In this document: positions 1-8,260 of the stretch, piece by piece
Numbering within the stretch: the first letter of the stretch is position 1
Layout of the letters: the number at the start of each line of letters is the position of its first letter
DNA from: an uncultured Bacteroides sp.
Lineage (GTDB): Bacteria > Bacteroidota > Bacteroidia > Bacteroidales > Bacteroidaceae
NCBI RefSeq assembly: GCF_910586915.1
Contig: NZ_CAJULN010000009.1
Span: 1 to 64,000 of the forward strand
DNA length: 64,000 nt
Direction of reading: 5' to 3'
Program-made: the position numbers and the translations under genes
The notes under the pieces: generated by a model
The model's input: the letters and a program-made list of their open reading frames with translations, nothing else
What the model was told of the DNA's origin: nothing
Database searches by the model: none

Positions 1-12
1 TTTGTATGTGAA

Positions 13-46
13 ATATATCAACTGTCTGTGAAGATAGTTGATATAT
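13..46. other. Inverted repeat (hairpin) upstream of the first gene
   Basis: Perfect 11-base arms ATATATCAACT (13-23) and AGTTGATATAT (36-46) with a 12-base loop. There is no T-run, so it may be the end of a gene to the left of the window or an operator; the sequence does not decide. Confidence 0.5.
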
Positions 47-88
47 TAGTTTTAGAGGGGGATATCGGCAGAAGTTGATATTTTTTCG

Positions 89-96
89 TAGTTTTG
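89..96 (+). promoter_or_regulatory. Possible -7 box
   Basis: TAGTTTTG fits the Bacteroides TAnnTTTG -7 element, 38 bases before the ATG at 134. I see no TTTG at the proper distance, so this is weak. Confidence 0.3.
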
Positions 97-133
97 CGAG
101 TAGAAGATATTTTCACTCAAAGAAAACAACCTT

Positions 134-493
134 ATGGAACATCAAAAGAAGAAATACATTCATTGGCTATGTGCCACGGCGGCAGTAATGTTCGTCTTAC
201 CTTTTGCAGTAGCCCGCCTGGCTTCGGAATGTAGCGGTATGGCGTTGTGTATGCTATTGTTCTTAATCCTCAATCCGATGTATTCGCTCCTATTGGGGAG
301 CCATTGCGGAAGCGATATCAAGCGGATGTGGAATCTTCCGTTGATTTCTGCGGTGATGTTCCTGTCCGGAACGTGGTTGTTCTTCGATATCAAAGAGGTG
401 TGGTTCATTATCTATGCGGCAATCTATCTTGTATTAGGCTGGACGGCGATGTTCGTAAGCAAATATCTTGGAGATATCGGACGGAAGCAATAA
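134..493 (+). CDS. Small four-helix membrane protein of unknown function
   Basis: A 119-residue protein I do not recognise. Four hydrophobic stretches at about residues 11-30, 35-55, 68-85 and 88-108 point to an inner-membrane protein with short loops. There is no signal-peptidase site, lipobox or catalytic motif. It lies 53 bases before the next gene on the same strand, and the following genes overlap or nearly touch, so it may be first in a four-gene unit reaching to 3092. A candidate -7 box precedes it. I cannot assign a function. Confidence 0.6.
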   Translation: MEHQKKKYIHWLCATAAVMFVLPFAVARLASECSGMALCMLLFLILNPMYSLLLGSHCGSDIKRMWNLPLISAVMFLSGTWLFFDIKEVWFIIYAAIYLVLGWTAMFVSKYLGDIGRKQ

Positions 494-546
494 CTTTGCA
501 GAAACCTTAAAACAACAAGCGATTATAGAACATTCAGAATATACCA

Positions 547-1332
547 ATGAACAACGACAAGCATCCCGGAGGGATTCATCCGTACAGAGCCTCCCGAAAG
601 GAACAATTCGTACTCGTTACTGAGAACGGCAAAGAACGAACCTCCAACGTCACTGACGAACGGATATTTCAAGCTGTCTATGAAGTAAACTCCCATTCCT
701 TAGTCGGACTGGAGAAATGCGTGCCGGTGGCGATAGGGTCTTCCGCCTATGTGTTTGCCATGTCCTACAACGATGATTCCCTGTTTGCTGTCCATATCGA
801 CATCAAGGGGTGCATCTTGCGTGTGTTGCATCCGGAGTGCAGCCCTGAAACGGCGGTCGACCGGCTGTGCGACTTCTTCCATTCATCCCAAGTGCCCGAC
901 ATACAGAACTGGGAATGCGAAGAACTGACAACTGTTCCGAAAAAGCCCGAAACCCATCTGACCGTTGACGGAGAAGATTTCCGGTTCTTCGATTTTACAG
1001 ATGTCATGGCAGCACTCGAAAATATCAGGGACGGTAAATCGAAATGGCTATACCTCAACCATACAGGAGAGAATGGCGGATATATGGAAATCCACCGTTG
1101 CGACGACAGCGAGCCGCTTGCCTACAAGGTGGAATGGGTAAAGTGGGCAGAAGAGCCTGTAGCAACAGGATGCCGCGCTGTCGTCACCGATTTCAAATCC
1201 TTGTACAACTGGCTTTGGGATATTGCCCTCAACCGGAAATATCCCGAACTTTCGTCCACATGGACACAATTTGATGTAAACGATTATTTTCAAAAATTAG
1301 TTTTTAGATTTCTCGATAATCATGAAAGGTAA
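547..1332 (+). CDS. Soluble protein of unknown function
   Basis: A 261-residue protein, rich in Trp, Asp and Glu, with no signal peptide or membrane segment, so probably cytoplasmic. I recognise no domain. The stop overlaps the start of the Sel1-repeat gene by 11 bases, which suggests translational coupling and a shared role. Low-complexity sequence is absent and the frame is open throughout, so I treat it as a real gene. Confidence 0.65.
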   Translation: MNNDKHPGGIHPYRASRKEQFVLVTENGKERTSNVTDERIFQAVYEVNSHSLVGLEKCVPVAIGSSAYVFAMSYNDDSLFAVHIDIKGCILRVLHPECSPETAVDRLCDFFHSSQVPDIQNWECEELTTVPKKPETHLTVDGEDFRFFDFTDVMAALENIRDGKSKWLYLNHTGENGGYMEIHRCDDSEPLAYKVEWVKWAEEPVATGCRAVVTDFKSLYNWLWDIALNRKYPELSSTWTQFDVNDYFQKLVFRFLDNHER

Positions 1333-2572
1333 ATACAGTCTGCCGGTCGTTAAGGCCGTCGATTTAATTTGGACAAGTTTCGATAAGGAAGAGATGCGCC
1401 GAGGGTATGAGATGCTGCTTCAAGCCGGACAGAAAGGCGATGCCGACGCCCTCTGTTTCATTGCTCGTTGCCATATGGGCGAAGAATATGTGTGGAGCGG
1501 AGGCGGTTTCGCTACTGACGACGACAATGCTTCGCTGCTAATGCAGAGAAGTGCACTTATGGGTAGTGCCACGGGAGTGTTGTGTGCCGTGCGTAGCGGC
1601 AATTTCACCCCTTCGGTGGAACGCGGAATGCCTTTCGCCTCGTTCAAGGAAGCGTATGAAGAGGTATTGGCACAGGCCGAACGCGGCAATGCTTTCTGCC
1701 AATACCTGATAGGCAACGTCTACTATTGGGGCGACTACCTGATGGTAGAACCCGAACTTGCCCAGCAATTCAAAAATGTGGAAGCATACAACAAGTTTGC
1801 CTACCCCATCGCAAGAAAATACTACGAACAGAGTTTCAGAGGACGCATCACTGCCGGCTGGGGAAACTACCGCAACATCTGGAAATCGGGCTTATCTCCG
1901 GAAAATCCGGAACTTTACGAATCCTATTTCATCCAACTTGCCGAAATCTCGCCAATCGTATGCTGTTCCTACGGAATCTATCTCGATACCGAGAAGAACG
2001 ATAAACAAGGAGCCTTGAGTTATTACATCCGCGCAGCTCACAGAGGAGACATACAGGCCACCTTCAATGCCGGATGTTGCTACGACCAGGGTTCTGGCGT
2101 GGAACAGGACGTCGATATGGCTTTCCGTTTCTATGAAATAGCCGCCATCGGAGGAGAAGCAAGCGCCCAATGGCAGGTAGGCTACTATTATTTCGACGGC
2201 TGGGGCAGTGTGGAGCAGGATTATGCCAAAGCGGCTTACTGGTTTCAACAGGCTTACGAAAATCCCAATGGCAATTGCGAACTCAGATCGGCAGCCTATC
2301 TCGCCATTTGTTATCAGGACGGATTGGGGGTTGTGCAAGACTATGATATAGCGTTTTCCTATCTTGAAGTGGTAGAAGACCAGACAGACGAATTGTGGGA
2401 CCCTATCAATGCAATGGTACTCAACGCCCTGGGAGTCGCCTATGCCTACGGACTGGGAACAGAGCAGGATATCGAACTGGGACGGGAGAATTTGGAAGCC
2501 GCCGCCGAGTTGGGTTCGGAAACAGCGAAAGAGAATCTGCAATACTTGAAGCAGCAAGGTTTTATACAGTAA
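1322..2572 (+). CDS. Sel1-like repeat (tetratricopeptide-type) protein
   Basis: A 416-residue protein built of Sel1-like helical repeats. Repeats of the form A-x2-x-LG-x2-Y-x2-G are clear from about residue 215 on: GDIQATFNAGCCYDQGSGV, ASAQWQVGYYYFDGWGSV, SAAYLAICYQDGLGVVQDY and LGVAYAYGLGTEQDIE. More divergent copies lie near residues 40-150. The family forms alpha-solenoids that scaffold protein-protein contacts. There is no signal peptide, so it is probably cytoplasmic. The ATG lies inside the last codons of the preceding gene, and the exonuclease gene starts 16 bases after the stop. The partner is unknown. Confidence 0.8.
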   Translation: MKGKYSLPVVKAVDLIWTSFDKEEMRRGYEMLLQAGQKGDADALCFIARCHMGEEYVWSGGGFATDDDNASLLMQRSALMGSATGVLCAVRSGNFTPSVERGMPFASFKEAYEEVLAQAERGNAFCQYLIGNVYYWGDYLMVEPELAQQFKNVEAYNKFAYPIARKYYEQSFRGRITAGWGNYRNIWKSGLSPENPELYESYFIQLAEISPIVCCSYGIYLDTEKNDKQGALSYYIRAAHRGDIQATFNAGCCYDQGSGVEQDVDMAFRFYEIAAIGGEASAQWQVGYYYFDGWGSVEQDYAKAAYWFQQAYENPNGNCELRSAAYLAICYQDGLGVVQDYDIAFSYLEVVEDQTDELWDPINAMVLNALGVAYAYGLGTEQDIELGRENLEAAAELGSETAKENLQYLKQQGFIQ

Positions 2573-2588
2573 AAAGATAATAGGATTC

Positions 2589-3092
2589 ATGAGAGACTTT
2601 GCAGCAATCGACTTTGAAACAGCCAACGGCAAGCGTACCAGTGTATGCAGTGTCGGTGTCGTCATTGTAAGAGACGGTAAGATTGTGAATAAAATCTACC
2701 GTCTTATCCGCCCCGCCCCCAACTATTACACGCAATGGACAACAGCCATTCACGGACTGACCTACAACGACACAGTAGAAGCCGAAGATTTCCCCTATGT
2801 ATGGGCGGAAATCAAGCCATTGATAGAAGGTTTGCCACTCGTGGCGCACAACAGTTCTTTTGACGAGGGGTGTCTCCGTGCTGTTCACGAATTGTATGGG
2901 ATGACTTATCCCGGTTATAAGTTCTATTGTACTTGCCGTGCTTCGAGAAAAGTATTTGGAAAAGAACTGCCGAATCATCAGTTGCACACAGTAGCAGAAC
3001 GATGTGGATACGACCTGACCAACCATCACCACGCACTATCCGATGCAGAGGCGTGCACCGAAATCGCATTGCTCATCATTCCCGAACCATAG
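2589..3092 (+). CDS. DnaQ-like 3'-5' exonuclease (DEDDh family)
   Basis: A 167-residue stand-alone exonuclease domain like the epsilon proofreading subunit of DNA polymerase III. The metal-binding acids are visible: Asp and Glu of AIDFETAN (residues 6-13), Asp in AHNSSFDEG (about residues 85-93), and the His-x4-Asp end motif in HHALSDAEA. It probably removes nucleotides from single-stranded or mismatched 3' ends. No polymerase or BRCT domain is attached, so it is more likely a repair or RNase T-type enzyme than the replicase subunit. It is last in the run of plus-strand genes and is followed by a bidirectional terminator. Confidence 0.85.
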   Translation: MRDFAAIDFETANGKRTSVCSVGVVIVRDGKIVNKIYRLIRPAPNYYTQWTTAIHGLTYNDTVEAEDFPYVWAEIKPLIEGLPLVAHNSSFDEGCLRAVHELYGMTYPGYKFYCTCRASRKVFGKELPNHQLHTVAERCGYDLTNHHHALSDAEACTEIALLIIPEP

Positions 3093-3123
3093 GAAACGGA
3101 AAAGAGACAAAAACACCCATAGA

Positions 3124-3170
3124 AAAAGCACTACAGCTATCACTCCAATCGGGAATAGCGTAGTGCTTTT
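3124..3170. terminator. Bidirectional terminator between the exonuclease gene and uxuA
   Basis: Arms AAAAGCACTAC (3124-3134) and GTAGTGCTTTT (3160-3170) are perfectly complementary, with an inner GCTAT/ATAGC pairing. A and T tracts on the two sides let it serve both convergent units. Confidence 0.85.
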
Positions 3171-3191
3171 ATTACAGAATACCAATTTATA

Positions 3192-4361
3192 TTAAAGAAT
3201 AGACTTGGCAATACCCATCTCCAAACCACGAAGTTCTGCCAATCCGCGAAGGCGTCCTAAGCAGGAATATCCCGGATTTGTCTTTTTCTTCAAGTCATCA
3301 ATCATCTGATGTCCGTGGTCGGGACGCATGGCGATAGAGCATTTACGACGTTGTTGCAGCAGAATAAGAGCCTTCATCACGCCATACATATCCACATTTC
3401 CTTCCAAGTGATTAGCTTCGTAGAAGTTACCCTCTTCGTCACGCTGTGTACTACGCAGATGAACAAAGTTCACACGGTCTCCAAAGCGTTCCATCATGCC
3501 GGCAAGGTCATTATCGGCACGTACACCGAAGGAACCTGTGCACAGGCAAAGACCGTTGGATTCGTTAGGCACGGCTTCTATCAGTTTTCTGAAATCCTCT
3601 TCCGTACTTAAGATACGCGGCAGACCCAAGATTGTATAAGGAGGATCGTCTGGATGAATCACCAACTTCACTCCTACTTCATCGGCAACGGGAGCTATCT
3701 CCTTCAAAAAGAATATCAAGTTGGCACGAAGTTTTTCGGCGTCGATGTCATTGTAACGGTCGAGTGCTTCCTGGAATTGCTCTACGGTGAAACTTTCTTC
3801 AGAACCCGGAAGCCCAGCAATCATATTGCGTACCAAAAGCTGCTTGTCGTCTTCGTTCATCTGCTCAAAACGAGCTTTCGCTTTGGCAATTTCTTCCGGA
3901 GTATAGTCTTTTTCCGCATTCGGACGTTTCAAGATGAATAGGTCGAAAGCCACAAAGGCAGCTTTTTCAAAGCGGAGGGCTTTGGAGCCGTCGGGCATGG
4001 TATAGGCAAGGTCGGTACGTGTCCAGTCCAATACAGGCATAAAGTTGTAGGTTACTACCATTACGCCGCATTTTGCGAGGTTACGGATGCTTTCCTTGTA
4101 GTTTTCGATGTATTTCATAAAGTCACCTGTCTGTGTCCTGATGTGTTCGTGTACAGGTACACTTTCCACAACAGACCATGTCAGACCTACTTCTTCAATC
4201 ATTTGCTTGCGCTTCATGATTTCTTCCACTGTCCACACTTCCCCATTCGGAATGTGATGAAGCGCGTTTACTATACCGGTAGCACCAGCCTGCTTAATAT
4301 CCCACAAACTCACCGGATCGTTAGGACCATACCAGCGCCAGGTTTGTTCACATAAATACAT
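3192..4361 (-). CDS. uxuA: Mannonate dehydratase
   Basis: 389 residues, normal length for UxuA. It dehydrates D-mannonate to 2-keto-3-deoxygluconate in hexuronate (glucuronate) breakdown in the cytoplasm. Family sequence is clear: the N-terminal TWRWYGPNDPVSLWDIKQAG, ALHHIPNGEVW, the metal/substrate segment VIHPDDPPYTILGLPRI, and the C-terminal RPDHGHQMIDD and NPGYSCLGRLRGLAELRGLE. It is the last gene of the lacI-uxuB-uxuA unit, 47 bases after the oxidoreductase stop, in an AT-rich spacer. Isomerase (uxaC) and KDG kinase genes are not in the window, so the pathway is completed elsewhere. Regulation is probably by the LacI-type protein encoded first in the operon. Confidence 0.95.
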   Translation of the reverse strand: MYLCEQTWRWYGPNDPVSLWDIKQAGATGIVNALHHIPNGEVWTVEEIMKRKQMIEEVGLTWSVVESVPVHEHIRTQTGDFMKYIENYKESIRNLAKCGVMVVTYNFMPVLDWTRTDLAYTMPDGSKALRFEKAAFVAFDLFILKRPNAEKDYTPEEIAKAKARFEQMNEDDKQLLVRNMIAGLPGSEESFTVEQFQEALDRYNDIDAEKLRANLIFFLKEIAPVADEVGVKLVIHPDDPPYTILGLPRILSTEEDFRKLIEAVPNESNGLCLCTGSFGVRADNDLAGMMERFGDRVNFVHLRSTQRDEEGNFYEANHLEGNVDMYGVMKALILLQQRRKCSIAMRPDHGHQMIDDLKKKTNPGYSCLGRLRGLAELRGLEMGIAKSIL

Positions 4362-4408
4362 AGTATTGTTAAATTAAAAATTGAGAATTAAAAAATAAGA
4401 GTTGAGTA

Positions 4409-5221
4409 TTAAATGGAGAATGCGTCGAAACCACCGTCAATAACGGCTACCGTACCTGTCACGAAATTAGAAGCATCACTAATCAGATAATGGATGGTTC
4501 CATAAAGGTCTTCCGGTTCGCCGAAACGATTGAACGGAGTATGGGCGAGGATTGTCTTTGAACGGTCAGTCAGAGAACCGTCAGGATTGGTCAGCAGCGT
4601 ACGGTTTTGTTCGGTCAGGAAGAAGCCCGGAGCGATGGCATTTACACGCAGGCCGTTGCCGAATTTCAGAGCCAGTTCGCCGGCCATATATTTAGTGAAG
4701 TTAGCAATAGCTGCTTTTGCCGCACCGTAACCTACCACACGGGTGAGCGGACGGAGTGCCGATTCAGAGCAGAAGTTTACAATAGAGCCTTTCTTCTGTT
4801 CTACCATGACTTCGGCAAATACCATCGTAGGCAATACTGTACCAAACAGGTTGAGGTCTACCACCTTCTTGAAAGCGTCAATCTGCAAATCGAAGAAAGT
4901 CTTATCCGGCGCGATTGTCGCACCTGCCATATTACCACCGGCAGCGTTCAGCAATACATCAATGCGGCCGTAAGCCCTCATTATTTCTGCCTTGTTGCCC
5001 TCCAGGACTTCTTTGTCCATTACATCGGTGTAAAGGAACATCGCTTCGTTTCCTTCGGCCTTGATGCTTTCTACCAATGCTTTTCCCGCCTCTTCGCTTC
5101 TGTCGAGCACAACTACTTTTGCACCTTCTTTGGCAAGATATGCAGCAATTCCTTTACCTAAGATTCCGGCTCCACCGGTGATTACGACAACTTTGTCCTT
5201 TACGTTAAATAATTCATTCAT
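4409..5221 (-). CDS. uxuB: SDR-family D-mannonate oxidoreductase (fructuronate reductase)
   Basis: 270 residues, a classical short-chain dehydrogenase. The NAD(P) site is TGGAGILGKG (about residues 15-24), followed by an Asp (VVLDRS) that favours NAD(H). NAAGGNMAG is the NNAG-type motif, and the catalytic Ser-Tyr-Lys lies in FCSESALRPL and VGYGAAKAA. The C-terminal IDGGFDAF is typical. Next to uxuA, the likely reaction is reduction of D-fructuronate to D-mannonate. This is the SDR type found in Bacillus and Bacteroides, not the long-chain UxuB of E. coli, so the symbol is by function. It starts 22 bases after the regulator gene. The specificity is inferred from context. Confidence 0.85.
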   Translation of the reverse strand: MNELFNVKDKVVVITGGAGILGKGIAAYLAKEGAKVVVLDRSEEAGKALVESIKAEGNEAMFLYTDVMDKEVLEGNKAEIMRAYGRIDVLLNAAGGNMAGATIAPDKTFFDLQIDAFKKVVDLNLFGTVLPTMVFAEVMVEQKKGSIVNFCSESALRPLTRVVGYGAAKAAIANFTKYMAGELALKFGNGLRVNAIAPGFFLTEQNRTLLTNPDGSLTDRSKTILAHTPFNRFGEPEDLYGTIHYLISDASNFVTGTVAVIDGGFDAFSI

Positions 5222-5243
5222 GGTCTTTAAAAAAATTATATGT

Positions 5244-6314
5244 TTACAGTTTATTGTTCAGATAATATTTCAGATTCTCCTTCAGAAGAATATCTATCGG
5301 CATGAGATTCACCTTTTCAGAATGTTGCTTGAACAGCAGATGGTTGCATAAGGATTTAACTCCTTCATATCCCTGCCATTCGGGACGCTGCGCAACCAAT
5401 GCGGTAATCACTCCTTCCGAAAGCAACTGCGTATTTCTCCCGATAAGGTCGTAACCGACCAGTTTTACCGTCTGTATGGCTCTTGCCTTGAGGTAATTCC
5501 CCAAAATATAGCAGGTAGAGTTAAAAATAACAGCACCTTCGATATTTGGTTTCGTCGCAAAGAGTTCGTCGAGTTTGGAGAAATTATATACCGAATCATT
5601 GATTTTCAATTCCACTTCATGCAACTCTCCGGTGAATCCTATTTCTTTCAGGTAACGACAAAATCCTTCCCTTCGGTTTCTTCCCTGGTTGGAGTCATTC
5701 TTTCCGCTATGGACAATTCGTGCCATGAGCATATCGGAAGCGGAAGAAATCCGGTCTGCCAACAATCGGGCGGCAATCACTCCGGCGTCATAAGACTCCG
5801 TACCGAAATAGGCAAGCTGGTGCTGTCCTTCAATGTTGGAATCGACATAAACATAGGGTATCTCAAATCGGTCAAGTTCCTGCGAAAGCCGAATAACAGA
5901 GTCGGTAAACAAGGTGGCAATCAATACACCGTCTACTTTAGCGTCCAGCAGATTGCGGACGATATCATCAAACGTTTTGTTGTTATACTGGTCAAAAAAG
6001 AGTTTCGTGACAGTTATGTTATAAGACTCCATCTCGGAAGCAGCCTTATCGATGCCTTCCGAAATGGCTTCCCAATACTCTCCCTGAACAAAAGAAGGAA
6101 TGATTGCAACCAAACGATATTGTTTCTTGGACGCCAATGAACGTGCCATAAGATTAGGTTGATAATGAACCATCTCTAAAATGGCCTGCACCTTTTTCCT
6201 GTTTTCTTCGGATACCCGTCCACGATTATGAATGACTCTATCCACCGTACCGACAGAAACACCCGCCATTTTAGCAATATCTACAATACGAATATTTGAG
6301 AACTCTTTGTCCAT
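5244..6314 (-). CDS. LacI-family transcriptional regulator of the uxu operon
   Basis: 356 residues. The N-terminal LacI helix-turn-helix is at residues 8-30 (IRIVDIAKMAGVSVGTVDRV), with the hinge helix around NLMARSLASKK. The rest is a periplasmic-binding-protein fold that senses a sugar. The recognition helix reads SVGTVDRVIHNRG in place of the usual SxATVSRVLN, a variant also seen in regulators with D-allose/ribose-type ligand domains. It is the first gene of the unit with uxuB and uxuA, so it is likely autoregulated. A perfect 16-bp palindrome at 6376-6391, just upstream of the -33 element, is the obvious operator. The inducer is probably a hexuronate or mannonate/fructuronate (inference). 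Confidence 0.88.
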   Translation of the reverse strand: MDKEFSNIRIVDIAKMAGVSVGTVDRVIHNRGRVSEENRKKVQAILEMVHYQPNLMARSLASKKQYRLVAIIPSFVQGEYWEAISEGIDKAASEMESYNITVTKLFFDQYNNKTFDDIVRNLLDAKVDGVLIATLFTDSVIRLSQELDRFEIPYVYVDSNIEGQHQLAYFGTESYDAGVIAARLLADRISSASDMLMARIVHSGKNDSNQGRNRREGFCRYLKEIGFTGELHEVELKINDSVYNFSKLDELFATKPNIEGAVIFNSTCYILGNYLKARAIQTVKLVGYDLIGRNTQLLSEGVITALVAQRPEWQGYEGVKSLCNHLLFKQHSEKVNLMPIDILLKENLKYYLNNKL

Positions 6315-6342
6315 CCTTAATAAGCATCTTGTTTTTCGGAGG

Positions 6343-6391
6343 CAAAAGTAGAATGAATTATTGAATTAGGCAATAGTGTGTGCGCACACAC
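6343..6391 (-). promoter_or_regulatory. Promoter and palindromic operator of the lacI-uxuB-uxuA operon
   Basis: On the minus strand the -7 box TACTTTTG (6343-6350) is preceded after 20 bases by ATTG (6371-6374). Directly upstream is the perfect palindrome GTGTGTGCGCACACAC (6376-6391), with the central CG typical of LacI-family operators. The start codon is 29 bases downstream of the -7 box. Confidence 0.75.
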
Positions 6392-6497
6392 ATAGAAGTA
6401 CAAAACAGCTTATTGCATTAATTTATAATAGCTTATACAGAATCAGGGGAAATACACATATGTTGTTAAACATAAGAAAAAGGATAAAAAACAAAGA

Positions 6498-6533
6498 AAT
6501 TGGTAATCAATTACATATAACTGATTACCAATT
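6498..6533 (-). terminator. Terminator of the YtxH-like gene
   Basis: Perfect 12-base arms AATTGGTAATCA (6498-6509) and TGATTACCAATT (6522-6533). On the minus strand the hairpin is followed by a T-rich run. It lies 10 bases after the stop codon at 6544. Confidence 0.7.
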
Positions 6534-6543
6534 CTCATGGAAA

Positions 6544-6831
6544 CTATTTTTCCCACTTTTCTTTTGCTTTTCCAGCCATCTTATCAGCTTCAGTTGCCAC
6601 TTTATCAGCAATTTCGGCTCCGGTTTCTACCGCTTTCTGTCCAACATCCTTTACTTTTTCCTTTGCACAAGCAGCAGCCGTCTCCGCACTACTACCGATG
6701 CGGTGGATAGCATCACTGATTTTACTTTCCAGTTGTTTGGCTTTTGCGGTACGTGAAAAACGATAAGCAACAGCACCTAGGACAGAACCTACTCCAAGTC
6801 CGATCCAGAAATTTCCATTTTTACATCCCAT
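6544..6831 (-). CDS. YtxH-like small membrane-anchored protein
   Basis: 95 residues. One N-terminal membrane segment (about residues 8-26, Gly-rich WIGLGVGSVLGAVAY) is followed by a long amphipathic helix rich in Ala, Lys and Glu. This is the layout of YtxH-type general stress proteins and of LEA-like helices. It is probably an inner-membrane protein with a cytoplasmic coiled tail. Role unknown; stress or envelope protection is the usual guess. It stands alone between the uxu operon and the divergent exporter gene and has its own terminator. Confidence 0.7.
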   Translation of the reverse strand: MGCKNGNFWIGLGVGSVLGAVAYRFSRTAKAKQLESKISDAIHRIGSSAETAAACAKEKVKDVGQKAVETGAEIADKVATEADKMAGKAKEKWEK

Positions 6832-7002
6832 AATTAAGTTCAGTTTTAGATTAAAAAATAAATTATATCATATTTCAAATAAAGCTCTTATCAGCCTTCT
6901 TGTTCATTAAAAACAGACGATATGGCAAATGGTTCAACGTAGCGAAAGCGAATTAACTACAATTTGCAATCCTTATGTGTTAGAGAAAAGCAGAAGTTTA
7001 CG

Positions 7003-7010
7003 TACCTTTG
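7003..7010 (+). promoter_or_regulatory. -7 promoter box for the MFS exporter
   Basis: TACCTTTG matches TAnnTTTG. Transcription would start near 7017, ahead of the ATG at 7051, which rules out the TTG-initiated extension from 6964. The -33 region has only TGTG near 6976-6979. Confidence 0.6.
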
Positions 7011-7050
7011 CAGGCATTTTTTTCAGAAAAATCGTAAAAGAACAGGTATT

Positions 7051-8253
7051 ATGGTACAGAATCAAGAACAACCCGTAAGTAAAATCACATTCTCTATTTT
7101 AATTGCATTGAGTCTTTCACATTGTCTCAACGACCTTTTACAGTCGGTAGTTTCGGCAGCTTATCCGATATTTAAAGATGACTTAGGACTTAGTTTCGCT
7201 CAAATCGGACTGATAACATTGGTATATCAACTCTCAGCTTCGGTGTTTCAACCGATTACAGGAATTATTTTCGACAAATATCCCGTCGCATGGTCACTGC
7301 CCATCGGAATGAGTTTTACCATGATAGGACTGATAAACTTGGCTTTTTCCGACAATCTTTATTGGATATTATTGTCTGTCTTCTTAATCGGAATCGGTTC
7401 TTCCGTACTGCATCCGGAAGCCTCACGCATCACATTCCTTGCTTCGGGCGGCAAACGCGGGTTGGCACAGTCACTCTTTCAGGTAGGAGGCAATTTCGGA
7501 GGTTCATTAGGCCCTCTGTTGGTAGCTCTGTTAGTGGCACCTTATGGAAGACAGCACCTTATTATATTTGCGTTGGTCGCACTGGCAGCCATTGCCGTCA
7601 TGTATCCGATATGCAAATGGTACAAGTCTTATCTCAACCGGTTGAAAGCGCAGACCTCCACTATCAAAAAGCCGGTTCATCTCCCACTGCCCATAAATAA
7701 AACAGTTCTTTCCATCGGGATATTATTGATATTGATTTTCTCGAAATATATTTATATGGCAAGTCTGACCAGTTATTATACCTTTTATTTGATTCATAAA
7801 TTCAATGTCACGGTACAGGAATCACAGCTATATTTGTTTATATTCTTGGTTGCTACGGCTATCGGAACATTGGTGGGCGGACCGGTAGGCGACCGCGTTG
7901 GGCGGAAATATGTCATCTGGGCTTCAATTTTAGGAACCGCCCCATTCAGTTTACTGATGCCTCACGCCAATCTGGTATGGACCATTATTCTCAGCTTCTG
8001 TGTAGGACTGATGCTTTCTTCCGCCTTCCCTGCCATATTGCTTTATGCACAAGAACTGCTCCCTACCAAACTCGGACTCATATCCGGACTCTTCTTTGGA
8101 TTTGCTTTCGGAGTTGCCGGTGTTGCGTCGGCTGTACTTGGCAACTTAGCAGACAAGACCAGCATTGAGTATGTCTATAACATTTGTGCTTATATGCCGT
8201 TGTTAGGACTGGTCACGTTCTTTTTGCCTAATTTGAAGAAACAGAAAGGATAA
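7051..8253 (+). CDS. fsr: MFS transporter, fosmidomycin-resistance (Fsr) type
   Basis: 400 residues with about twelve membrane helices, a proton-driven drug exporter of the Fsr subfamily in the inner membrane. Visible signs are SLSHCLNDLLQSVVSAAYP at the first helix, FDKYPVAWSLPIGM after helix 2, GSSVLHPEASRITF, and the cytoplasmic-loop motif GGPVGDRVGRKYVIW between the two halves. I chose the ATG at 7051 because the promoter box lies at 7003-7010 and the family starts shortly before the first helix. The DUF4421 gene follows after 7 bases. The substrate cannot be read from sequence; fosmidomycin resistance is known only for the E. coli homologue. Confidence 0.85.
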   Translation: MVQNQEQPVSKITFSILIALSLSHCLNDLLQSVVSAAYPIFKDDLGLSFAQIGLITLVYQLSASVFQPITGIIFDKYPVAWSLPIGMSFTMIGLINLAFSDNLYWILLSVFLIGIGSSVLHPEASRITFLASGGKRGLAQSLFQVGGNFGGSLGPLLVALLVAPYGRQHLIIFALVALAAIAVMYPICKWYKSYLNRLKAQTSTIKKPVHLPLPINKTVLSIGILLILIFSKYIYMASLTSYYTFYLIHKFNVTVQESQLYLFIFLVATAIGTLVGGPVGDRVGRKYVIWASILGTAPFSLLMPHANLVWTIILSFCVGLMLSSAFPAILLYAQELLPTKLGLISGLFFGFAFGVAGVASAVLGNLADKTSIEYVYNICAYMPLLGLVTFFLPNLKKQKG

Positions 8254-8260
8254 AATATAA

